DNA from: Massilia kyonggiensis
GTDB taxonomy: Bacteria > Pseudomonadota > Gammaproteobacteria > Burkholderiales > Burkholderiaceae_D
Direction: 5' to 3'
NCBI RefSeq assembly: GCF_024756235.1
Contig: NZ_JANUGY010000002.1
Coordinates: forward strand, 620,001 to 684,000
Length of the DNA: 64,000 nt
The notes under the pieces are model-generated. The model did not search any database. It was given only the letters and a program-made list of their open reading frames with translations, and was not told the DNA's origin. Within the stretch, counting starts at the first letter, position 1, and every line of letters starts with the position of its first letter. Made by a program: the position numbers and the translations under genes. This document shows positions 46,706-57,455 of the stretch, one piece after another.

Positions 46706-48310
46706 ATGCTGGCCCGCCTGCGCATCGGTCCCAAACTCCTGCTGGCGCCCGGCGTCGTGTTGCTGCTGCTCGTGCTGCTGTCCTGCGGCAGCTACTACGC
46801 GATGGTACGCCAGAACGCGTCGCTCGACAGCATCGTGCAGCGCCGGGCGGCCAATATGCGCGCCGCCGCCGAGCTGTCCGCGTCCGCCCGCAGCGCGCAC
46901 GCCCAGGCGTACCAGGTCCTCACCTGGATCAGCGGCAGCTTTCCGCACTTCCGCGTCGACCCGCTCGCGCTCGACCTGCAGGCCCGGCACGGGGCCGTCG
47001 AGCGCGATCTCGCCCATCTGGCGCGCCTGACCACCGACAGCCCGGAAGAACAGCGCTACGTCGACCAGGCGCGCGCCGCGTGGGCGCAATACGTGCCGGC
47101 CGTGCGCGACGTGATCGAGATCGCCCGCATCGACCAGTCGATCAGCGCCAACGCGATGATCAAGGCCGAGCGCGCGTTCGCCGTCGTCGCGCAGCGCCTG
47201 ACGGAGCTGTCGCGGCGCGAACAGGTGTTGTCCGAGCAGGCCTCGCGCGACGCGGCCGACGATTTTCGAATGATCGCGGTGCTGATGCCGGTGGTAATCC
47301 TGTTGTCGATCGCCGCGTCGCTCGCGATCACGATGGCGGTGCGGCGCGCGCTGCTGGCCGACATCGGCGCGATCGGCGCGGCCGCCCATGGCCTGGCCAG
47401 CGGCGACCTGACGATCCGCGCGCGGACCTACGCCGACGACGAGATCGGCCAGACGGCGCGGCTGCTCGACGCCGGCATCCGCGGCCTGAACCGCCAGTTG
47501 CGCACCGTGCTGGACTCGGCCCGCGCGATCGGCGAGGCCTCGCGCGAGATCACGCTGGGCCGCGCCGGCATGCCGCCGCGCGCACACGTGCGCGACGCGC
47601 TGGACCGCACGACGGCGTCCATGCAGGCGCTGGCCACGGCGCTCGACGACAGCGCCGCCGGTGCGCTGGCCGCGGGGGAGCTTGCCGCGCGCGCGGGCGC
47701 GGCGGCGGAAGAGGGGGGCGCGCTGGCGCACCGCCTGGTGACGACGATGGAACAGGTGCGGCGCGCGGCTGTCCGCATGGACCGCATCGGCGCGGCCATC
47801 GAAACGACACTGGCACGCGCCGGCGACGCCGGCGGCGGTGCCCGCGAAGCGCGCGCCCTGGCCCGGCGTGCCCAGCGCGCGGCACGCGAGGCGCGCACGC
47901 TCGCGCGCGAGACGGCAGCGGTGCTCGACGGCGGCAGCGCCGGCGCGCTCGAGGCGGGTGCCGCGATGGCCGGCCTGGCAGGCGCCGTGGAAGACATGGC
48001 GGGCATCATCGGCATCGTCGGCAGCGCCAGCACCGAACGGGCCCGCGAGCTGGCCGGCGCCACCCAGGCGATCGTGCGCATGGACGAGCTCACCCAGCAG
48101 GGTTCGCGCATGGTGGAAGAAGCGGCGCTGGCCGCGCGGGCGCTGCAGCAGCAGGCCCTCGGCCTCGCGCGCACGGTGGCCGTGTTCCGGCTCGACGAAG
48201 CCGTGCAGGGCTCGAATGAAACGGCCCCGCCGGGAACGCATATGCTGCGTCCGGGCAGGGCCGGGAGACCTTACCTCCGGCTGGCGAGCAGCCGGGGCAA
48301 GAATCGTTGA
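46706..48310 (+). CDS. Chemoreceptor-like protein with a degenerate signalling tip
   Basis: A 534-residue protein with methyl-accepting chemotaxis protein architecture: transmembrane helix at about 10-28, periplasmic four-helix sensor, second helix near 190-215, HAMP, then a long coiled coil ending in LQQQALGLARTVAVFRLDE, the usual MCP C-terminus. The kinase-control tip, normally containing [20 protein letters not shown], is missing. Near residues 362-410 the sequence reads IETTLARAGDAGGGAREARA. It is about ten residues short there and Ala/Arg-rich. It is therefore unlikely to couple to CheA/CheW. It ends one base from the convergent gcvP gene. Confidence 0.8.
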   Translation: MLARLRIGPKLLLAPGVVLLLLVLLSCGSYYAMVRQNASLDSIVQRRAANMRAAAELSASARSAHAQAYQVLTWISGSFPHFRVDPLALDLQARHGAVERDLAHLARLTTDSPEEQRYVDQARAAWAQYVPAVRDVIEIARIDQSISANAMIKAERAFAVVAQRLTELSRREQVLSEQASRDAADDFRMIAVLMPVVILLSIAASLAITMAVRRALLADIGAIGAAAHGLASGDLTIRARTYADDEIGQTARLLDAGIRGLNRQLRTVLDSARAIGEASREITLGRAGMPPRAHVRDALDRTTASMQALATALDDSAAGALAAGELAARAGAAAEEGGALAHRLVTTMEQVRRAAVRMDRIGAAIETTLARAGDAGGGAREARALARRAQRAAREARTLARETAAVLDGGSAGALEAGAAMAGLAGAVEDMAGIIGIVGSASTERARELAGATQAIVRMDELTQQGSRMVEEAALAARALQQQALGLARTVAVFRLDEAVQGSNETAPPGTHMLRPGRAGRPYLRLASSRGKNR

Positions 48311-48311
48311 C

Positions 48312-51191
<2,880 letters not shown>

Positions 51192-51223
51192 GATGGGAGA
51201 CGAAATGAAAGAATCGGCGGCGC

Positions 51224-51245
51224 CGTTCCCGCGCACGCGGGAACG
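51224..51245. repeat. REP-like palindrome between gcvH and gcvP
   Basis: CGTTCCCGCG-CA-CGCGGGAACG is a perfect 10-bp palindrome of the REP-like type scattered in high-GC proteobacterial genomes. Only one copy occurs in this window. It may adjust gcvH/gcvP message stability. Confidence 0.6.
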
Positions 51246-51259
51246 ACGCAAGGGGAAGA

Positions 51260-51640
51260 TCAGCCTTCGGTGGCCTTGCCGTAGGCAGCCGCGTCGAGCA
51301 GGCCGTTGACGGCGGCCGGATCCGACGGCTGCAGCTTGAACAGCCAGGCATCGTAGGCGTTCGCGTTGATCGAGTCCGGTGCGTCGGCCGTGGCCTGGTT
51401 CACCGCGGTGACGGTGCCCGAGACCGGCGCGTAGATGTCGCTGGCGGCCTTGACGGACTCCACGACGGCGGCGTCATCGCCGGCGGTGAAAGCCTTGCCG
51501 ACCTGCGGCAGTTCGACGAACACGATGTCGCCCAGGGCGTCCTGGGCATATTCGGTGATGCCCACGGTCAGGGTGCCGTCGGCCTCCTGGCGGACCCACT
51601 CGTGGGACTCGGTGTACTTCAGGTCGGCTGGGATGTTCAT
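51260..51640 (-). CDS. gcvH: Glycine cleavage system H protein
   Basis: A 126-residue lipoyl carrier. It starts [19 protein letters not shown], with the lipoylated lysine in [21 protein letters not shown] and the C-terminal [14 protein letters not shown]. It shuttles the aminomethyl group between GcvP, GcvT and the L protein. Confidence 0.98.
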   Translation of the reverse strand: MNIPADLKYTESHEWVRQEADGTLTVGITEYAQDALGDIVFVELPQVGKAFTAGDDAAVVESVKAASDIYAPVSGTVTAVNQATADAPDSINANAYDAWLFKLQPSDPAAVNGLLDAAAYGKATEG

Positions 51641-51690
51641 GTGCGTAACTCCGTAGTGATGGATGGTGCGGTAAGTATAGTGTTGTTTGA

Positions 51691-52815
51691 TCAGGAAGCC
51701 AGGATCTTGCCGTTACGCACGAACGGCAGCTTGACGACGGATGCCGCCAGTTTCTTGTCGCGGATTTCCACGTGGACCGTGTCGCCGACGGCGACGTCGA
51801 CCGGCACGCGCGCCAGCGCGATCGCCTGCTGCATCGACGGGCTGAACGTGCCGCTCGTGATTTCGCCGGCATTGCCGGATGCGGCCAGGACTTTCTGGTG
51901 AGCGCGCAGGATGCCGCCTTTTTCGCGCAGGATCAGGCCGACGAAGTTCTGCTTCTGGCCGTTCTGCTGCAGGGCGGCTTTGCCGATGAAATCGCGGTCC
52001 GAGACGAGGTCGACGGTCCATGCCAGCCCGGCGTCCAGCGGCGAGACATTGTCATCCATGTCCTGGCCGTACAAATTCATGCCCGCTTCCAGGCGCAGCG
52101 TGTCGCGCGCGCCCAGGCCGGCCGGCTTGACGCCCGCGGCGGCGAGGGCATTCCACAATGCCTCGACCTGGCTGGCCGGCACGCCGATCTCGAAGCCGTC
52201 TTCGCCCGTGTAGCCGGTGCGGGCGACCATCAGTTCGCCGAACGGCGTGTCGTTCACGATGACGGCGTTGAACGGCTTCAGGCCTTCCGACGGGGCCTGC
52301 GTCTGCGGCACCACCTGCCACACTTTCGCGCGGGCGTTCGGGCCCTGCACGGCGACGAGGGCGATGCCGTCATCGCTCAGGTCCGAACGGCGCGGGGTGA
52401 TGGTCAGATTGCTGTTGGTGGCGTCGTTCTGCTGGCGGATCCAGGCGATGTCCTTCTCGGCCGTGCCGGCGTTGACGACGAGGCGGAACCAGTCTTCGGC
52501 GAAGTAGTAGACGATCAGGTCGTCGATGACGCCGCCCTGCGGATTGAGCATGCACGAGTACAGGGCCTTGCCCGGTGCCTGCAGCTTGTCGACGTTGTTG
52601 GCGAGCAGACCGCGCAGGAAGGCGCGCACGTTTGCGCCTTTCAGGTCGACGACGCACATGTGGGACACGTCGAACATGCCGGCATCGCTACGGACGGCAT
52701 TGTGTTCTTCGATCTGGGAGCCGTAGTTGACGGGCATGTCCCAGCCGCCGAAGTCGACCATCTTGGCGCCAGCGGCACGGTGTACGGAATTGAGCGGGGT
52801 CGCTTTGAGCGTCAT
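51691..52815 (-). CDS. gcvT: Glycine cleavage system aminomethyltransferase (T protein)
   Basis: A 374-residue T protein that releases ammonia from the H protein's aminomethyl arm and makes methylene-tetrahydrofolate. Visible hallmarks are [20 protein letters not shown], the catalytic-aspartate region [10 protein letters not shown], and [13 protein letters not shown]. The ATG at 52815 has GAGGAA upstream. A tandem glycine riboswitch precedes it. Confidence 0.97.
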   Translation of the reverse strand: MTLKATPLNSVHRAAGAKMVDFGGWDMPVNYGSQIEEHNAVRSDAGMFDVSHMCVVDLKGANVRAFLRGLLANNVDKLQAPGKALYSCMLNPQGGVIDDLIVYYFAEDWFRLVVNAGTAEKDIAWIRQQNDATNSNLTITPRRSDLSDDGIALVAVQGPNARAKVWQVVPQTQAPSEGLKPFNAVIVNDTPFGELMVARTGYTGEDGFEIGVPASQVEALWNALAAAGVKPAGLGARDTLRLEAGMNLYGQDMDDNVSPLDAGLAWTVDLVSDRDFIGKAALQQNGQKQNFVGLILREKGGILRAHQKVLAASGNAGEITSGTFSPSMQQAIALARVPVDVAVGDTVHVEIRDKKLAASVVKLPFVRNGKILAS

Positions 52816-52870
52816 GGATGGTTCCTCGGCAGAAAATGGGTTCGCGCACGCGGCAGTCCGCATGCTCTCG

Positions 52871-53057
52871 CACCCCTCTGTCCTCGGTACCTGAGAGATA
52901 GCGAGTACGTTCTCGCCTGCCCCTTCGGTGGGCCGTGAGGCCGCTCTCCAGAGTTGGTCCGCCGCGCGTTGCGCAGCAGCCCCTGACCGGTCCGGTTGCC
53001 TGAGAGTTTTTGGGTAATGCCCCTTCGGCGGCAGCCTGCGCTGCGCTCTCCCGGTCA
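52871..53057 (-). promoter_or_regulatory. Tandem glycine riboswitch
   Basis: Two glycine aptamers lie in series on the minus strand. The first has GGGAGAGCGCAG, GCCGAAGGGGC and AAACTCTCAGGCA (53057-52981). The second has GGAGAGCGG, CCGAAGGGGCAGGCG, ATCTCTCAGGTACC and GACAGAGGGG (about 52951-52871). These are the signature cores of the family. The end of the second aptamer lies about 55 bases before the gcvT ATG, so control of translation or early elongation is likely, inducing the operon when glycine is plentiful. Confidence 0.93.
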
Positions 53058-53196
53058 AGACTGCGAAGTCTATGTCAGTGGTGACGGGAAGTCAATCCGG
53101 GAGGGGAGGGGCCACACGATTGCCATGAGGCACCGCGAGCGTGCCGACGTGTTTTGTTACACTTGCCTTACGACCTTTGTGACGGAAGAGACCACT

Positions 53197-53754
53197 ATGA
53201 GCGAAGATCAAGCAAAACAGAAGGAAGGGTGGTTTACCCTGTCCGGCGACGTGAACAGCGACATGGTGCATCGCGTGTTCGAAGCGGTGGCCGGGATGAA
53301 CGACGACGGCCTGGAGACGGCGCACATCCTCGTGCAATCGAACGGCGGGTATGTCAGCGACGGCCTGTGCCTGTACAACTTCCTGGCCAATGCTCCCGTC
53401 AACTGCATCACGTACAACGGCGGCGCCGTCGCGTCGATCGCGGTGATCCTGTTCCTCTCGGGCAAGCAGCGCTATGCGAGCGAGACGGCGCGCTTCATGA
53501 TCCACAAGTCGCATGCGACGGCCTCGCCCGGCTCGCGTCCGGATGCGCTCAACATCATCGTCGAGGGCCTGCGGGCCGACGATGCGCGCACGGAATCCAT
53601 CCTGCGCAAGCACATCGAGCTGACGCCCGAGCAGTGGGGCATCCACCAGTACGGCGACCTGCACCTGAACGCGCGCGACGCCAAGGCGGCGGGCATGATC
53701 GACGACGTCCGCGATTTCGCGCCGCCCAAGGGCGCATACCTGCGCAACATCTGA
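53197..53754 (+). CDS. ClpP-like serine protease, orphan
   Basis: A 185-residue ClpP/crotonase-fold protein with an apparently intact triad: Ser80 in NGGAVASIAVILF, His103 in ARFMIHKSHA, and Asp154 in YGDLHLNARDAKAAGMIDD. QSNGG forms the oxyanion strand. It is shorter and divergent from housekeeping ClpP, and no Clp ATPase gene is adjacent. It may be a membrane- or phage-type ClpP relative. I chose the ATG at 53197 after ACGGAAGAG; the frame is open further upstream. Confidence 0.85.
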   Translation: MSEDQAKQKEGWFTLSGDVNSDMVHRVFEAVAGMNDDGLETAHILVQSNGGYVSDGLCLYNFLANAPVNCITYNGGAVASIAVILFLSGKQRYASETARFMIHKSHATASPGSRPDALNIIVEGLRADDARTESILRKHIELTPEQWGIHQYGDLHLNARDAKAAGMIDDVRDFAPPKGAYLRNI

Positions 53755-53762
53755 TAAAACAG

Positions 53763-53795
53763 AGAGCCTGTCGCGGTCGTCCCGCTCCAGGCTCT
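53763..53795. terminator. Bidirectional terminator between the ClpP-like and KGG genes
   Basis: AGAGCCTG (53763-53770) pairs with CAGGCTCT (53788-53795), extended inside by GCGG/CCGC. The minus strand continues CTGTTTT and the plus strand TTTCGA, so it serves the two convergent genes. Confidence 0.65.
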
Positions 53796-53818
53796 TTCGA
53801 CCTTCCGCAGCGCTGCGA

Positions 53819-54037
53819 TCAGCGCTTCTTGTCGTTCTTGTGGCTCTGGCGGCCGGCCTCGGCATGCTGCTCCGGGGTGCCGCCGCGGGTGCCGCCCGAG
53901 CCGCCCGAACGCGAGCCCGAACCCGAACCCGACTGCTTGTTGCCGTCGTTCTTGTGGCTTTGCTGGCCAGCCTTGACGTGCTGTTCGTGGGAGCCGCCCT
54001 GGTTGCCCGAGCGCGAAGAATTTTTGTTCGAAGCCAT
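53819..54037 (-). CDS. KGG-repeat stress-induced protein
   Basis: A 72-residue very hydrophilic protein with two degenerate KGG-type repeats (GGSHEQHVKAGQQSHKND and GGTPEQHAEAGRQSHKND) separated by a Gly/Ser linker. These repeats occur in YciG/GsiB-like general stress proteins, usually intrinsically disordered. The ATG at 54037 has AAAGGAA upstream. Confidence 0.85.
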   Translation of the reverse strand: MASNKNSSRSGNQGGSHEQHVKAGQQSHKNDGNKQSGSGSGSRSGGSGGTRGGTPEQHAEAGRQSHKNDKKR

Positions 54038-54355
54038 GATCATTCCTTTCGATAGTGGAGATGTCTTGCTTACCGAAGCGATTTCGGTAGTGCAATGATG
54101 CGAGCCCGGCAATTGAATCGGTATCGGATCACCTCTTGAGCACTTGTAGGACTACATGCATTACGCTAGCAATAATTTTCTCCACTAACACGTATTTCGC
54201 ATATTCTTATTCGCCGGCAACCGTATCTTGCGGCGCAACATAGCGTTTTACATCGTCGCTAACGCTCCCTGATAGCATAAGTATTTTCCTGAGCTCCGCG
54301 CCGACACATCGATTTTCATTGCTACTTGGAAATTATGTGCCACAATAGAGCTACC
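54038..54355. other. 318-base AT-richer intergenic region
   Basis: It lies between the divergent KGG and DUF1631 genes. It contains TACCGAA-GCGAT-TTCGGTA (54071-54089), an inverted repeat probably in the KGG 5' leader. A weak candidate for the DUF1631 promoter is TTGCTA and ACAATA spaced 17 apart near 54320-54350. I see no coding gene. Confidence 0.5.
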
Positions 54356-56659
54356 ATGTCTTCCAGCCCCGTCCAGACTCCGGCCGCCCGCAAGGCCGCG
54401 TCGTCGCAGCAGGCGACGCTGGATGCGCTCGCCGGTATCGCGGATACCTATGTCAAGGAACACCTGACCGCGATGACGGCCCGCATGGTCGCCGCGCTGG
54501 GCGACCTGACCCGGCACCAGGGCGACCCGCAGGACGTCCAGCGGCGCGTGAAGGCGGCCCGGCTGCTGAAGGACAATGCGTACGCCTTTTTCCACCTCGC
54601 GTCCGGCGCCATCTCCCTGGCGGTGCGGCGCGAACTCGACCGCTTGGCACCGCCCGCCGCGGCGGCCCGCATGGCGGCGGCGTCGCTGGACCTCGTGCCG
54701 CTGGAAGAAATCGACGGCCGGCTGGCGCTGGGCGCGCTGGCCCGTCCCTTCGAGATGCAATACGCCGACCCGCTCGCCACGCTGGCCGTCCGCCTCGGCA
54801 TGCTGCTCGGACGGGGCGTGCTGCGCGCAGACGGCAATCCGTTCCGTCCCGACGTCTTCCTCGGGGCCATCGAGGAGGCATGGCGCGAATTCGAGCCGGA
54901 AACGGATGCCCACGGCCTCATCCTGTCCCTGCTGCGCCCCGACATCGTGTTCGACCTCGGTCCCTTGCTCGACGCCCTCGCGGCCGCGTTGCGCAAGGAG
55001 GGCCAGCCGGGTTCCGTCGACGCGTACCGCATCCAGAAGACGGATGACGCGGCCGCCGCGAAGGCCGCCCGCGCCGGGCAGCGCGCCGCCCTTGCCGAAC
55101 AGCTGCGCAAGCTGTTCGGTGACGACGGCGGCGAGGATGGCGTCCCGCTCATTCCCGACCTGCCGACGTTGCCGTCCAGCGGCGGCGGCTGGCGGCCCAG
55201 CGGCGCGGGTGCGTTCGCGGCGGCGCCGGTCAAGGAGCAGGCCGCCCAACCGGCGGCGGGCTTTGCGGCACCGTCCGGCCCAGCCGTCCAGGCCGGCTGG
55301 TCGGCCGCCGTGCAAGGCATGCTGGCGCAATCCGGCGGCACGGCACCGCTGCTGGACCTGCTGGCGCGCATCGAGCCGGCGCTGGCGCAAGGCGCGGAGA
55401 CGGCCGCCACGCCCCACAACGTGTTCTACCTGCCGCGTCTGAAGCAAAGCCTGCCCCAGGGCAGCCTGCCGCGCCGCGACGAGCGCACCCTGGACCTGTT
55501 GTCGCGCGTGTTCGAGACCGTGCTGCTGGACGACAGTATCCCGCCGCGCACACGCGAACTGCTGCAACTCCTGCAGGTGCCCGTATTGAAAGCGGCCCTG
55601 CTCGACAAGAATTTCTTCTTCGAGCAGGACCACCCGGCCCGCCGCCTCGTCGACCTCATGTCGCGCGTCGGCTGGGAGCAGCGGGAGGATGCGGACGACC
55701 CGCTGTTCCAGACGATGCGGCGCAGCGTCGCGCGCGTGGGGGAGGCGCAGCCGGAAGCGTTCGCCAGAGCCGTCGCCGAGCTCGAAGCGGGTATCGCGGC
55801 CGACGAGTCGGCCCAGGAGGCCGCGCTCGCCGCACCGGTCGCCAGCGCCCTGAAACGGGAAAAGCACGAGGTCGCGGCGCGCCAGGCCCGCGACGCCGTC
55901 GCCCTGCGGGTGCAGGCCGGCGACGTCAACGAGGTCGTCAGCGGCTTCCTCGAGCAGCGCTGGACGACCGTGCTGACCTTCGCCTGGACGATCGAGGATG
56001 CGCGCCCGGGCGCCGTCGACAACGCCACCCGGGCCATGGACGACCTGATCTGGAGCGTCAAGCCGAAGGCCACGCCGGAGCAGCGCAAGACGCTGATCGC
56101 GCGGCTGCCGCGCCTGCTCGCGACACTCAACAAATGGCTGGACGCGATCAAATGGCAGGACGCCGAGCGCCTGCAATTCTTCGCCCGCCTGGCCGAATAC
56201 CACGCCGCCATCGTGCGCGCTCCGATCGAGCTGTCGCCCGAACGCCAGCTGGAACTGGCCGCGCAGGCGGCCCAGCAGGATGCGCTGCGCAAGGTCGAGA
56301 TGGAAACCGCGGCGGCGGAACAGGCCGCGGCGCGCGCGGCCGAGGTGTCCGCCGTCGACGGCCTGGAGCGCGGCATGTGGCTCGAATTCCGCACGGGGGA
56401 AGGCGCACGCAAGGTCAAGCTGGCGTGGGTGAGTCCGCTGCGCACGCTGTTCATCTTTTCCGGCGCGGGGCGGCGCGAAGCGTTCTCGCTGCCGGCCGGG
56501 AAACTGGCCGCGGCCCTGGGCGACGGCAGCGCGCGCGTGCTGGCCATCGACGGCGTCGTGGGGCAGGTGTTGTCCGACGCGATGGCGCAAGGCGCCGTCA
56601 ACGACGCGTCGATCGCGGCGCCCGTCCGTGTTGGTGCTCAGCCGGCTGCCGGGTTATAG
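54356..56659 (+). CDS. DUF1631 family protein with PilZ-like C-terminus
   Basis: A 767-residue cytoplasmic protein of the DUF1631 family common in beta- and gammaproteobacteria. It is helical, with a Gly/Pro-rich linker near residues 265-325 and a central region FFFEQDHPARRLVDLMSRVGWEQ, the family's most recognisable segment. The last 100 residues (GMWLEFRTGEGARKVKLAWVSP) look like a PilZ-type barrel, although the RxxxR c-di-GMP motif is not evident. Function is unknown. The ATG at 54356 gives MSSSPVQ. Confidence 0.85.
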   Translation: MSSSPVQTPAARKAASSQQATLDALAGIADTYVKEHLTAMTARMVAALGDLTRHQGDPQDVQRRVKAARLLKDNAYAFFHLASGAISLAVRRELDRLAPPAAAARMAAASLDLVPLEEIDGRLALGALARPFEMQYADPLATLAVRLGMLLGRGVLRADGNPFRPDVFLGAIEEAWREFEPETDAHGLILSLLRPDIVFDLGPLLDALAAALRKEGQPGSVDAYRIQKTDDAAAAKAARAGQRAALAEQLRKLFGDDGGEDGVPLIPDLPTLPSSGGGWRPSGAGAFAAAPVKEQAAQPAAGFAAPSGPAVQAGWSAAVQGMLAQSGGTAPLLDLLARIEPALAQGAETAATPHNVFYLPRLKQSLPQGSLPRRDERTLDLLSRVFETVLLDDSIPPRTRELLQLLQVPVLKAALLDKNFFFEQDHPARRLVDLMSRVGWEQREDADDPLFQTMRRSVARVGEAQPEAFARAVAELEAGIAADESAQEAALAAPVASALKREKHEVAARQARDAVALRVQAGDVNEVVSGFLEQRWTTVLTFAWTIEDARPGAVDNATRAMDDLIWSVKPKATPEQRKTLIARLPRLLATLNKWLDAIKWQDAERLQFFARLAEYHAAIVRAPIELSPERQLELAAQAAQQDALRKVEMETAAAEQAAARAAEVSAVDGLERGMWLEFRTGEGARKVKLAWVSPLRTLFIFSGAGRREAFSLPAGKLAAALGDGSARVLAIDGVVGQVLSDAMAQGAVNDASIAAPVRVGAQPAAGL

Positions 56660-56693
56660 TCGCGGCGTCGACACGTATTTCATTCTGCGCAAC

Positions 56694-57362
56694 ATGCTTT
56701 GGTGGTCCCATCTTTCCGCGCTGGGCGGTCTCAACGTCACGGCGCTGCTCGCCATTGGGGTAACGGCCTGGCTCGTCGGCGCACGCTGCTGGCGGCTGGC
56801 CCTCGTCTGGTGCGGCGTGTTCGGCGGCGCGCTGTTCGTGGCGGCCGCGAGCCAGGTGGCATTCATCGGCTGGGGCATCGGCATCCGTTCCCTGTCGTTC
56901 ACCGGCTTTTCCGGCCATGCGACCCGGGCCGCGGCCGTGTTTCCCGTCGCGTTATACCTGCTGCTCGAACGCGCTTCGCCGGGCCTGCGCCGGGGCGCGG
57001 TGGCCGTCGGCGGCCTGCTTGCCGTGGGGGTGGCGCTGGCCCGCGTGCAAGTCGGCGCCCATTCCGCCAGCGAAGCGCTGGCCGGCTGCGTGCTCGGCCT
57101 GGGGGCGGCCGCGCTGTTCCTCGCCCGCGCCCGCGCCGCGCAGGATTGCTCGCCGCAGCCGTTGCTGCTGGGCCTGCTTGCGGCGACGATCCTGCTGCCG
57201 CGCGCCGACCCCGCGTATTCCCACCAATGGCTGACGGCCGTCGCGCTGCAACTGTCCGGGCGCGACCGGGTCTACCTGCGCAACGACTGGCAGCCCGCCC
57301 AGGGGCCGTATGTTCCGCCGTGCGCCCCCGACCGGCTGCGCTTTGCCGTCCTGTGCACCTGA
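56694..57362 (+). CDS. PAP2-family phosphatase
   Basis: A 222-residue membrane protein. It has the PAP2 motifs SFTGFSGHATRAA and ARVQVGAHSASEALAGCVLG, which supply the catalytic histidines, and about five transmembrane helices. It would dephosphorylate a lipid phosphate at the membrane. The start is uncertain: ATG at 56694 gives a usual first helix, while a GTG at 56628 would overlap the DUF1631 gene by 32 bases. Neither has a clear ribosome binding site. Confidence 0.8.
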   Translation: MLWWSHLSALGGLNVTALLAIGVTAWLVGARCWRLALVWCGVFGGALFVAAASQVAFIGWGIGIRSLSFTGFSGHATRAAAVFPVALYLLLERASPGLRRGAVAVGGLLAVGVALARVQVGAHSASEALAGCVLGLGAAALFLARARAAQDCSPQPLLLGLLAATILLPRADPAYSHQWLTAVALQLSGRDRVYLRNDWQPAQGPYVPPCAPDRLRFAVLCT

Positions 57363-57455
57363 ATCCACGCGTCCGCCGGCCAAATCTTGGCCGAAAAGCA
57401 AGGAACAGATGGTATGATGCAGCCTTTATCGATTCTCCCCATTCCGTAAGCGAAC

